Shown here piece after piece: positions 50,032 to 60,475 of a stretch of 64,000 nucleotides of DNA. The notes below the pieces were generated by a model. It had not been told where the DNA came from, searched no databases, and saw only the letters and a list, made by a program, of their open reading frames with translations. Position 1 is the first letter of the stretch. The number at the start of each line of letters is the position of its first letter. The position numbers and the translations under genes were made by a program. The DNA is from Acheta domesticus (lineage: Eukaryota; Arthropoda; Insecta; Orthoptera; Gryllidae): positions 218,889,536 through 218,953,535 of the forward strand of contig JAHLJT010000631.1 of the NCBI GenBank assembly GCA_031308135.1. The letters run 5' to 3'.

Positions 50032-50044
50032 AAAACATTTACTC
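50032..50044. repeat. Target-site duplication, right, I-like copy 2
   Basis: AAAACATTTACTC follows the poly-A and matches 44533-44545. The leading A residues may belong to the tail, so the secure part is CATTTACTC plus adjoining A. Confidence 0.88.
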
Positions 50045-50159
50045 TTGACAAAGACTGAAAACCTCAGCCGGTACAAACATATCGTGTAAATAAAAGTAAG
50101 AAAAATACTTTAAAATACATAAACAAAAGGTATGCTAACAATTCTAGAAATAGCTTGGT

Positions 50160-50435
50160 TTATAACATGTACTCAATATGTGCACCATCAATGGATATAC
50201 ACTTTTGAAGACGCTTATAATGAGACCTTCGAACAGAATTTAGAGTTTCACGTGAAATGGCATTACAAGATGCAGTAATGCGGCGCCTGAGATCTTCAGA
50301 TGAGTAAACTTCGTTCTTTATCGTTTCCCATAGAAAATATTCCAGGGGCGTAATATCAGGTGACCTTGCCGGCCAGTTTACTACAGCACCGCGCCCGCAG
50401 GGTCGACGCAACGGAAGGGAATGACCTCGCCGCAT
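50160..50435 (-). pseudogene. Transposase C-terminus (Tc1/mariner superfamily)
   Basis: The minus strand reads VVNWPARSPDITPLEYFLWETIKNEVY, then EDLRRRI, RETLNSVRRSHYKRLQKCI and a stop near 50163. The WPARSPDxxPLEYFLW stretch carries the last catalytic acidic residue region of Tc1/mariner-type DDE transposases. The first and second catalytic blocks are missing; upstream sequence belongs to the inverted arm. It is a remnant. Confidence 0.72.
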
Positions 50436-50773
50436 ATCACCCGGAATTTCTCGTTCAGATTACGGAAACCAGAGTCCAAGTGCGTCTTTAAAACTCTTAA
50501 TTTCTCGAAAGTTTTGTTACGTAACATATGGCGATATGCATATTTATGAACTCGTCTCTTCACGCTTGTTATGATGAGCTAAAAAGTTCTATAGGGTTCC
50601 ATTAAAAAAAAGAAGTTGGGTAAATATCTCTGCAATAAACAATGCAATAGAATAATATTATGCATGACCATACGTGCCCCTTGCATATAGTAGTTTGAGT
50701 GAAAACCGCATCTCAGTGTCTGCAACGGTTCAGGAGAAAATTGAAGGGAACACCTTAGATGGACCACACGGTG
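50380..50773 (-). repeat. Right inverted arm of the split DNA transposon
   Basis: It is the inverse partner of 43893-44290. Part of it (50563-50381) reads as an open frame that may be the 5' continuation of the transposase fragment in another frame, so arm and coding sequence may overlap. Confidence 0.85.
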
Positions 50774-50775
50774 TA

Positions 50776-51321
50776 TTACTCAGCTGTCTCCAGAACGCCA
50801 TTGCTTAATGGAAATGATTTACATTTTCCAAGATCTTTACATACAAAGAAATATGGCAATGTAGTCCTAATGTCCTCCTCACCTGAGAAACGTAATGCAT
50901 CATATAATTATATTCACTAACACTTTTGTGAAAGATCACATGTGTCAGACGATTGCTGATCATTACATTTACACACGCTCACAAATCGTTGTATTTAAAA
51001 ACGCTCTTCAAACTTAAGGAAACTCCCTGTATTAGCTTCTTAAACAATAACTTTACTCTAATATATTTTCGTAAAGAGAAAATGTTGAATCCTTTCAATA
51101 GATCGATTACGACTCACACAATTAAACAATGCACAAATGACGACAGATAAATGTTCATTCAATTAATTTTATGCTTTTATTAAAATCCATTCTTCAGTCT
51201 ATAAAATCCGTTGATACAAGCAAGTAAAAGGTATTTATAGTTCAGTACCTTTCATTTTAGCAAATATCGTGAAATTTGGGTTAGTACATAGAAAAAACTT
51301 ATTTTTAAACAAAAACCCTTA

Positions 51322-51322
<1 letters not shown>
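50776..51322. other. No gene recognised
   Basis: AT-rich, no motif seen. Confidence 0.5.
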
Positions 51323-51357
<35 letters not shown>

Positions 51358-51420
51358 GTGACTTTATTTATGTGGCGAGACTCGGGCCATCAGGCCCGCT
51401 CTTCCGTCTAACCACGTAAT
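51323..51420 (-). repeat. 3' tail of a retroelement with hairpin and (ATT)n, copy B
   Basis: On the minus strand it reads GTGGTTAGACGGAAGAGC, stem CGGGCC/GGCCCG with a 4-nt loop, TCTCGCCA, AATAAAG and then about 11 ATT units (51323-51356). Compared with copy A at 3905-3965 the second stem pair is G-C where A-T occurs in copy A, so pairing is kept. Homology upstream of the GTGGTTAG word is not obvious. Confidence 0.65.
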
Positions 51421-53507
51421 ACATAAATATATAGATAAAAATTGAACAGTACATTTAGTAAATGAAATAAAATACAACACAGATATGTCTTGCCCCTTGG
51501 CTCACAAAGTGAATGTAAAAAACAAAACGTCCCAGCATTTACCTTAAACCTTAGTGTTTCAAATAGAAAAATATTTGCAATTTTAGAATGTCAGAAGTTT
51601 GAATTATAATCGCAAAATCGAAATTACCTTCGAGGCAAAACTTCTTCATAACGATCTAGATTCACAAGAAAGTATTGTAGTTGAGTACACAACAGAAATT
51701 AACAACCCTTGTGAAACATCACCGCATTTTGCACACCCAAGAATCGTTGAAACAAGCCACTACACTCCACAAGACACAGAAGTTGAAAAGTAATGCTATC
51801 TTCAAATACGGGTATGCGCAAGGCCGGTTTAACGACCCGCGGGCACTTTTATCACGCGGGGCCCCTGGTATTAATTTTTCTCATTTTTTAAGCCATGGTC
51901 ACAATAAATTATGCCAAGTATGCAATAAATTATATTACATATATATATAATTATTATTTAAATATATTCGTTTTTTAAAAAATATGAATAATCTAATAAG
52001 GTTACAAAACTGTTACTGATTATAACACATGGATTGTTTCAACTATTTTAAAATTTGTATGTGATTGAATTAAGAGTAAGAGTGAGAAATTCGGTATCAT
52101 AATTATATAGGGATAAACCTTGACTACCCAAAGAAACATTTCCACGATCATTACGATCAGCTGAGTCTTTTCTGATTTTAATTTATGCAGTGACAAATTA
52201 TCCAAACAAATTAATAAATCTCAAACGGTTGCATTTTAAAACTAAAATAATATGTCGTACGATACATTGTTTGACTTCAATATTTATTTATATATAGTTT
52301 TGTGTCAGTCTTTCTTACAGCAAGCTCACAAATTTCATAACGACAAAACGTTTTTTATTCATTAGTGAGACTTTTTTTTTCTCAGAAAGTGCGGGGCCTG
52401 CAACACGTGCTACAAGTGCTACTAGGATAAACCGGTACTGGGTATGCCGCATTGTTGGCTCTATATCTAGGCAAAGTGATGTACTCTGCTTGTTAATGAC
52501 ATATCGCCAAGACGTTAGTAGATTGGGTGTTCCTCTAACCGACGCGACACCACTGTAAAAAGCACTCCTACCGTACCCTCTCTTCATTACTCATCGTTAC
52601 CCAGTTTCGGTCTCTCGCATACGCACCCCCAGCCCAGCTACAAATTTAATACTTTCGCAGAAGGATCCAGCGGCGGCGCGGCGAAGGTGGCGCGGCGACG
52701 GCGGCTGTTGCTGCGCCGCTGTTTTCACAATTTGTTGCCTTCATTAATCTCGCGGCGGTGACGTCACGCGCCGGTCCTGACGGCCCCCCTCCGCCACGCG
52801 TAGACGCCAGCGCCCTCGGGTGCCGTCTGCGGAACTCTCCACAAGTGCGCCTGGTGCACACGGGGATGTTTTCTGTGAAAGCCATTTACGAAATTCACTT
52901 TGGCCAGTATCTAAAGACAATTTTTTTCCTTCTTAAAATTTGTATTACAAAAAGTTTTTATACGAATACGACAACGATTCTGGATATGATTTCACCCCAT
53001 CCTCAGGTTGTACTGTACGTCATAACAAATTTTAAATCAAGTTAAAATACTTCAAAAATTAAATATTTACCAGTATATGTCTTACGAGCTCACCTGCATT
53101 AAATTTCAAACAATTTTTTGAAGTTATTAAATGTTAATTCTGATTATTTTTTCTAGATATAAACAATTTTTTTGAATTATTTTCTGTCAATAGACAACTA
53201 AATTTCTTTGAATTCTGATTTATGAAGATTTTTTTATTAAATATAACAAAGGAACTAAAGAGGGCCATGAGAAAATAGAATCCTATGAGAAGGGAGAGGG
53301 CTATGAAAGAATATTACAACACAGGATTGGGGAATTATCAAAAAAGACAGTCACGTCGAGTTTCACAACAAATAGCATATTGTAATACGATGTTACGATT
53401 GAAGTATCGTACAACGTTTAATCCCTGTTGAAAAATGTCCTTTGTGCTATCATCTACTTCAGATTTGACAATTCATTCAATGACAGACTGGTGTCGACAA
53501 TAGATAG

Positions 53508-53508
<1 letters not shown>
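51421..53508. other. No gene recognised
   Basis: AT-rich, except a GC-rich patch at about 52650-52860 with GGCGGCG words. Words such as GCGGGGCC recur at about 51857 and 52392. Confidence 0.45.

Positions 53509-53564
<56 letters not shown>
53509..53564. repeat. (TA)n microsatellite
   Basis: About 28 uninterrupted TA units, followed by a short GATA-rich run. Confidence 0.95.
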
Positions 53565-53572
<8 letters not shown>

Positions 53573-54153
53573 TAGATAGATAAGATAGATATATTACATA
53601 TTCACTTGCATATTTTACTCTTTGTTCCAAAATTTCTCTCTGCAATGAATTCATCATTGGTATAAATTGTAACTTTCAAAGTAATTACCAACTATACATG
53701 CAACACACTACGACATATTTCTGGAGACCAGTCGGATGCTTAGCGCTTGTCCCGTCTGCGGTGATGCCCTGCTGAAGGAATATACCTGGTTGTAGAAAAC
53801 CCTGCGAGCCTGCGTGTAGGTCGGCGCCGGATCTCATTCATCCAGCTGTATAATATTACTGCCATCTAACGCATTAACACATGCACTACACTTACTGGAC
53901 TAATGGCCATATCGTTTGACCCGCCCGGAAATAAGAAATAGTTGATCAATCCTAAAATTAAAATAATGTGTTCGGTTGTAATTTTGTGGTATATTTATAA
54001 TTAATTTTTGATGTACAAAAAAGATATACGTAAAAACATTTGAATAAAATGAATATGCATTATAAGTTATAAGGGTTTATTTTGTTCTGAAAACCCAAAG
54101 ACGAAGTAAATTTCAAGGCAGCATCCGGGTTAAGCAATCTCTGTCAGAAAAGA
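53565..54153. other. No gene recognised
   Basis: Non-coding sequence between the TA repeat and the tail of the Jockey-like element. Confidence 0.5.
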
Positions 54154-55843
54154 ATTTTTTTTTTCATTTATTTTCTTCCCGTTCGACTTTCGTCTTTCGG
54201 GAATTTTAACTGGTACAATGCTACATATATGAGTTTATGGGGCCATCCTGAGGCAAATGCGGGTCTCGATTCAACCCTTCACTATTTTTAAAATTTCTTA
54301 TTCTAAATACTTGACTAACGGAAGTTTTGCATTTATTATGTGGTAGTGGAGGGAGGGTGTTTATGGGAATGGGGGCAAATGATTTTATGATTCAAGGTGA
54401 GCGAAAGAGATCTTTGGGGAATCTGGATCTAATGCGTGAAGGATAATGTGAGTTTTGGCCGAGATTGAATATTGAAGCGTTAGGACATGCGTGGAGGAGA
54501 GAATAATATTTTTGAGAGGTTTGCGAAATGAATTCCGAGAGGAGAGGTACTTGAAGTTCTCGATGGATTTGGGAATTAGAAATAAACCATGGTGCATTCA
54601 AGGTTTGTCTTAAATATTTATTCTGGATTTTCTGTAAAATGGATAGGTTTGGTAGGTGCTATGTTGCGCCATATTGGACAAGCATATGTCATTATAGGTC
54701 TTATAATCGTTTTGAGCAGCCCAGTTTCTATGCTAAGGGTGGAATTTTTGTTGATAAAAGGGTATAATTTAAACATTTTGCACGTGTTTTTTGGGCGGTT
54801 GAAATAATATGCGGTTTCCAAGTTAACCGTTTGTCTAGTAAGACACCTAAATATTTGACTGGCGAAGAATGAGAAAGCCAGGGAATATCGGTGTTGTTTA
54901 TTCGTAAGGGTGCAGGGAAGGGAGGACGTCTGAGTGTGAATAATTTAGATTGTGATTTTAAGGGGTTAATTTTAATTCTCCATTTTTTGGTCCAATTGGT
55001 ATAGCTGTGAAGGTAGGATTGTATGTAATCATAGGCTAAATTGATATCAGTATGTGAAGTGAAAATAGCGGTATCATCTGCATAAAGAGCTATACTTGCT
55101 TCCTGTGGGGTTGGATAGTCTGCTGTAAAAATTGAGAACAATGTTGGTGAAAGAACCGAACCTTGTGGGACACCTGCGAGAATTGGGGTGAAGAGGTGAA
55201 ATAGTATCATCTACTTTCACTTGAAAATATCTGTCTGTAAGAAAGCTTTGAATTAGTTTCTGCAGATAATCAGGTGTACCAATTTCTCGTAGTTTGTACA
55301 TTAGTCCTTGATGCCAAATTCTGTCAAATGCCTAGGAGATGTCTAGAAAGAGAGCTACTGTGTGTTTTTTGTCGTTAAAAACCGTTTACAATATGTTCGA
55401 CAAGTCGCAGCAGTTGATGGGTAGTAGAATGATTAGGTCTCAAACCGAACTGGGTGTTGGGAATTGCATTGATTTTTGTCAAGTATGCTTGGAGTCTTTT
55501 TAAAACAAGTTTTTCAAAAATTTTTTCTATAGAAGGGAGAAGACTAATTGGTCTGTAGTTGCTTGGTATTTTGGGGTTTTTCCCTGGTTTGCAGAATGGT
55601 AGTATAACAGCTCGTTTCCATGACGATGGGTAGTATCCTAATCTTAACGATGCATTGAATATTGAAGTTATTATTGCAATTGCTTGTCGAGGAAGTTCTT
55701 TTAATGCTTTGTTTGTGACGTTGTCATACCCGGGTGTTTTTCTAGTTTTGGAAAGTTTAATGGCATTTGCCACTTCTGAAGGAGAAATGAATTTTGTCTT
55801 TGTTGGGACAGTGTACATAGGTAGTTTTAAGTGCTCTTCTATT
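54154..55843 (-). mobile_element. Jockey-like non-LTR retrotransposon, 5'-truncated
   Basis: On the minus strand the element begins inside the RT region near 55843 and runs through a 3' UTR to a poly-A (the T-run at about 54155-54165) preceded by GAAGAAAATAAATG. Sequences resembling AAAATAAATTTT at the 5' side and AAAAGAATTTT at the 3' side could be an imperfect target-site duplication. The RT layout (YRPISLLPSIEK, FGLRPNHSTTHQL, AGVPQGSVLSP, YADDTA) fits the Jockey clade. Confidence 0.78.
54360..55843 (-). pseudogene. Jockey-like reverse transcriptase, disabled
   Basis: The frame reads HLKLPMYTVPTKTKFISPSE, SNYRPISLLPSIEKIFEKL and NTQFGLRPNHSTTHQLLRL. After a shift near 55375 it reads VALFLDIS, with TAG where Lys or Gln is usual, then AFDRIW. 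After another shift it has AGVPQGSVLSPTLFSIF and LYADDTAIF with both Asp residues of motif C, then PVKYLGVLLDKRLTW in the thumb region. A further shift leads to ETGLLKTIIRPIMTYACPIW. No endonuclease or ORF1 is present because of 5' truncation. Confidence 0.82.
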
Positions 55844-56315
55844 TAAAATAAATTTTAAAGTGCCAGAAGTGCAAGAAATATCAAGCGGAAACTGCTAAAA
55901 AGCCTTCGGAACAAAAGAAAGGTGGTAGTGGCCGCAAGATTTAGATTTTAAAACATGATGATATTGATATAAACAAATTAACAGAAATATTGCATTAAAA
56001 CTGTTAACTCTGTAAATTAAGTTTGAATTTGTATATGGAGTTACATATTTGTCTATGGAAATATACCTATTGCATTTCTGTAAATTTACAGTTATTTGTA
56101 CGTTTTAAGGCTATTTTCTTTTATTTTTGTATGTTCACAAAAACTTTGATAGTAAATTTATAAAAGAATTCAAAAACACATTACACAAAAAATACTAGGA
56201 AGTAGAAGTAGACAGATAATTATAAACTCAGTATTGCTAACAAATACAACTGGTTATCGATGGTTGGTAAGTCCAAAAAATTTCAATGTATATTATCTCT
56301 ATAAAACAAGATGGG

Positions 56316-56361
56316 AATAATAATAATAATAATAATAATTATTATTATTATTATTATTATT
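56316..56361. repeat. (AAT)n/(ATT)n inverted microsatellite
   Basis: About eight AAT units run directly into about seven ATT units, forming a perfect long palindrome that can fold on itself. Confidence 0.92.
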
Positions 56362-57116
56362 TACGTGAGATCAGTAGCAATCATTAGAATATTGGAACAA
56401 CAAAACAGCCAGCTGATGGGATATAAATTGCATCGTTGGAAATAGCATGGCATTGGATAGAAGTCTTAAAATTCTGGGTAGTTATATCCAAGAAAAATTA
56501 GAAAATAATGGGAAACTTACTATGTTGGGAATAATTTATTATTTCTCCCTCCGTTTTCAAGTTTTTTTCTATTGGCTGCCACGACCATCATTTACTCGTT
56601 TCTTTTTATTTCCAAAACATTGTCAATTCCTCATGTTTTTTTAAACTTATCAGTGGCGTGAATAAAAAATCTTAATTAAATGAATGTCGACATTATATAT
56701 CTTTTTCCCTTAGCAAATTAACTACACTAATTAATTCCACAAAAATCATTTATAATCACTATATTAATTTCATGTGAACAATTAAAGCTCCAAAACTACT
56801 AATGACTCAGAAAAGTGTAAAAATCGGGTAATTAAGTCTGTAAGGACGAAACAAAAAATGCTCATCTCATCATTTACATCAATAATCAATCTGCAACATT
56901 CATTAACTAGTAGTTAATTACTGGTACAATTTTGAGACTAATATTTACTTAAACTGGAAAATCTTACCCCCACCTACACGTGTGTGTAGTAATGTAAAAT
57001 ATCAGTATTGTCCTTACATGCAACGTCGTCTTCAATATGGATAAGTATGGTCACAAGCACGTCCGTTTGGCAGTCGCTATTGGCACAACAAAATAGTTAT
57101 TTATTCATTTTGGTAC

Positions 57117-57167
57117 TTTACCGCCTTAGTGTGGTAATGCACTTCATTACGACACTAGGGCGGTAAA
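57117..57167. repeat. 23-bp near-perfect hairpin
   Basis: Arms 57117-57139 and 57145-57167 pair with one mismatch and one G-T pair around a CACTT loop; the stem base is TTTACCGCC/GGCGGTAAA. It could be a decayed small inverted-repeat transposon or a hairpin transcript. No flanking duplication was seen. Confidence 0.8.
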
Positions 57168-57621
57168 ATAAGGGCGTACTTTGTCACTCTTCGTTTGAAA
57201 ATATTTTGGGCTTCTTTGTCTTGTATCCTTCACATTTCCCTTTTAAAATTTAATAACTGAAATTTAATAAACGTTAATAACTGAGTAAACTTATTGATAT
57301 CAATATTGTAATTAAGTGATATTGTATTCTTTTACGTAGAATAGTGAGTCAGGATTCCTCTGACTAGCCAGAAAAGCAAGCAATCAAAAGTGTTTCCAAT
57401 ATAGAATGAACTTTTTTTTTAAATCTATAAAAATTAAATACTCATGCTCATATTTCTTTCGTGATTTGTTCGGTAACAATGTTTCTATAGCAACATTTAT
57501 TCCTATTTCTATTTCCAGATTATAACTATATTGACTTGGGAATGTGTACATTAAGTGTGTTTCAATTGTTCTCTTTGTTGAGAACAGTGCCGCCACCTAA
57601 AATGTGAATACTGAATAAAGG

Positions 57622-58876
57622 CAAATACTATAAAGACAATACAGGACACTTCGCGATATATCGAGAAACATCCATCTGGTGGCAGAACCTGGTAATAACT
57701 CATACACCCTAACCTCAGTGCTCTGTTGGTGTTTGTTGTCTGCTTGATTTCGTTTCATTTGATTGTTTTTCTGGTCGATTTCTGGAAAACATATTTTACA
57801 ATACTGTTCTTTACATCATTCTACGTATGGCAGGAAACAATTCTGTAGTTTTTGGCTTTATTATAAAATACAGCAGAACTCGCGTTCGTTCTTCACATTT
57901 CCTCATGATAAAAACAGGTAAAAATTGAAAGAATCTTGAACGTGAATGAAGCTAGTTAAATACAATTTGACTTCTCTTTGTAATAAAATGCATTAAAAAC
58001 TATAACATAACTTAATTGGGAGACTACTTGCACATTGCCATTCCCAATGCCATGTGTAACGAACATTGCAGAAATGGATAACACTGAAGATATTCCTACA
58101 AGTTTCGTAAAGGAAAATGCTGAGTCCTATGTATGTGGCTGGTTGTGTAGTACCGTGCCATATGATGGCTGTAGAAATGCTTAACAGAATTTGGATGAAA
58201 AGTATAAATTAAGAAACTCGCATATTCTGATTAAACAGTATGTGAATGCCACGTTTTTCTACCGAAATGAATTCGCTATTAGTTTTCTAAGACTGAATAT
58301 GTTTTCAATAAAATAATCAAATAATCAAATAATTTCACTTTTTAAATTGTTTACGTCAAAGTAAACTTGACGTAAAAAAACAATTAATGCATATCATTAA
58401 TATTCACTTGCAGAATATTGTATGTAAGGGGTGTAATAATCTGTATGAAAGCAGAGGTATCAATGTATTGATACAGTGCTGTTTAAAGGAAGCAAATGGA
58501 AAAAAACGCCAAATGTATCAGTGGAAGTGTTTAGGCAAGAAAAATCTTGCATTTGTAACAACTTTATTCGTGAAAATAATTTTCATTATATGTTCATTAA
58601 ATGTTCAATGTTCTCATGTCCATTATAACACATTGTACATTATAATTTTCCGTAATTTGAGCCCTTGAATATAATTAAATCACAGCGAGAGTAGGTAAAA
58701 ATAAGTCTTATTTCGTTACGTAGATTAAAAAATACTTATTTCTTCCGTAAGAATCACATTGACATTTCTATTTGGCGCTACATTACCAGGTTCTGACACT
58801 AGGATCGCTGGTGGAAACTTGTTTCCATCGGTTGCGTGAAAGAACGGGGAACTGTCCTGTGTCTCTATAGTATTTG
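57622..58876 (+). mobile_element. P-superfamily-like DNA element (THAP-related), 1.26 kb
   Basis: Ends CAAATACTATAAAGACA (57622) and, inversely, CAAATACTATAGAGACA (58876) form terminal repeats of about 28 bp continuing through ACAGGACA. Both are flanked by the 7-bp direct repeat ATAAAGG (57615-57621; 58877-58883). A 13-bp subterminal inverted repeat AGAACCTGGTAAT lies 62 bp (left) and 82 bp (right) inside. P elements also have a CA-starting terminal repeat of about 31 bp, a short subterminal inverted repeat and an 8-bp duplication. The inside is degenerate. Confidence 0.65.
57827..58300 (+). pseudogene. THAP-like transposase remnant
   Basis: From ATG at 57827 the frame MAGNNSVVFGF, then KYSRT, and after a shift FFTFPHDKNR, recalls a THAP zinc finger start with the conserved FP motif. 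The expected cysteines appear replaced by Ser and Phe. CAG|GTAAAA at 57917 looks like a splice donor. Further on, EDIPTSFVKENAESYVCGWLC (58090-58155) resembles the YxxGY-like segment in the C-terminal part of THAP9/P-type transposases. The catalytic middle is missing. Similarity is by memory and weak in places. Confidence 0.4.
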
Positions 58877-59204
58877 ATAAAGGCGTAGAACAAAATTTTA
58901 CATTAAATCTAACAATTTTTTACAAAATGGATAAAGCGTTGTACGATATTCATGTCGTAACACCTGATTACAAACTCAGTTGGTTTTTAAACTGGTCGTA
59001 ACGGCCTCGTCTAGCAATTTTCCACTCTCTTATTGTAATCACGTGCTTTACGAAAAATATCGTAAAATATTTTTTGTATTCCGGTTGTATAATGCTGTCA
59101 TTGGATAGCTGCAACCAGTTGCATAATGGTAGTCATTTCGATACAGTTTTCATTATGATACAGGTTCTTGAGCAATCACAGAGACGCTCACAAACCAAGT
59201 ATTA
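58877..59204. other. No gene recognised
   Basis: Short AT-rich spacer between the P-like element and the RT fragment. Confidence 0.5.
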
Positions 59205-59916
59205 GTTTCAGAAGTTTCAAATTGGTTTAATAATAACATTAATTGTTAACGAAAGAAAAACTGTTTCAATGCATTTTTGCATTTCAAATCGGAAATCTCA
59301 TATTCCATTGAAAATGAACAATATGCAATTAGCTGATGTTGAGGCAACAAACTTTTTAGGTCTTTCAATTCAATCAAACCTCAAATGGAATGTTCCTATA
59401 ACAGAATTAAACACTAAATTAAGTTAATTATCTTACGCATTATGAATTCTTTCAAATTCTGTCAGCATTCATGCAGCTCGTTGCGTTTATTTTGCAAATG
59501 TACATTCCCGCCTGAGATATGGCATAATATTCTGGGGAAGCTGTAGTATTCAGACCTTCAGATTGTAAAAGAAAATTATTCGAATAATGATAAAATGTCT
59601 TTCACGTGATCCATGCAAGCCTCTTTTCATTGAGCTGGGAATCTTATCATTCCCTTGTCTGTTTATTTACGAATCTGTAATATTTGTCAAAAATGACCTA
59701 CTTAACAGAGGGAACATATTTCCATGCAATACTGATATTTATAATTACAACACACGCCGTAGAAATCACGTGCATCAAGTGTCAGTATCAACAGCTCAGT
59801 ACAAGAAATCAACATACAATACATGTACGTTACTTTACAACGCATTGCCAGGTGACATTAAACAATTAAAGTCGGTACACAAATTTAAGATAAAAGTAAA
59901 ATTTTTTCTGCTGTAA
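59205..59916 (+). pseudogene. Reverse transcriptase C-terminal fragment (CR1/L2/Jockey-like)
   Basis: After an early shift, one frame reads NERKTVSMHF, ATNFLGLSIQSNLKWNVPI, RLRYGIIFWGS, KKIIRIMIKCLSRDPCKPL, YNTRRRNH and LYNALPGDIKQL, ending at 59916. It carries three in-frame stops at otherwise conserved spots. These words mark the thumb and C-terminal region of CR1/L2/Jockey-type elements. The catalytic part is absent, and no poly-A was resolved. Confidence 0.72.
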
Positions 59917-60107
59917 AACTTTTTCTATACAATTAGAGACTATACTGATTGCGAAAAAGAAAAATAATGTTTATTACATTTTATAACAAACAAACATTAT
60001 TATAACAAAACAAAGATATATAATGAATTAGTTTACGTTTGCATTATATATATTTTTAAAAAGACTTAATACGCCTGTAACAAGTAATGCACTTCAACTT
60101 CCGGGTC

Positions 60108-60475
60108 AATGACCCCCATCTCGATCAGGTTTTTGTCCAGTTTCCCTGATCCATTGAGCAAATGCTGAGACGGCCCCTTGTTTTGCTTCTGGACGTAAAT
60201 GTAGCTTCACTGTGCGCACGTTTTGTTGAGCACTCCTTTTGCTTGTAGTTCACTTACCGTTGAAATTGATTTTCTATAACTCGGGAACAAACATTTTTCA
60301 AATATTTTTATTTGCCTAAAATAATTATTTTCTAAATTCATTTTTTCGTTCTTCTATTTTCGTTTTTTTTATTGCTGGCCCTCAAGAAAATGTGCGCAGA
60401 TAAATCTCTTTCCCCACACGTCATATACAGTTTTTTACTGTTTTTTGACAAATAAATAAATAAATATTATGTTTC
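60108..60475 (+). repeat. Dispersed repeat copy 2, probable retroelement 3' region
   Basis: It matches 14566-15040 in two blocks (60110-60205 and about 60390-60470). The second block ends ACTGTTTTTTGACAAATAAATAAATAAATA, a short-unit A-rich tail. The spacer between blocks is shorter than in copy 1. Confidence 0.65.

Larger units (their letters stand above)
43893..50773 (-). mobile_element. Tc1/mariner-superfamily relic with ~390-bp inverted arms, split by I-like copy 2
   Basis: The left arm (43893-44290) is the inverse of the right arm (50380-50773), with small differences. Arms begin CAGTGTGGCCCACCTAAG and, inversely, CACCGTGTGGTCCATCTAAG, each next to TA (43891-43892; 50774-50775). Removing the nested I-like element leaves about 1.38 kb, with about 600 bp of unique centre that includes a transposase C-terminus. 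Arms this long are unusual for the superfamily. An internally deleted or rearranged copy is a possible explanation. Confidence 0.72.
55844..57621. other. No gene recognised
   Basis: AT-rich DNA containing the microsatellite at 56316 and the hairpin at 57117. No family-bearing frame was seen. Confidence 0.5.
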
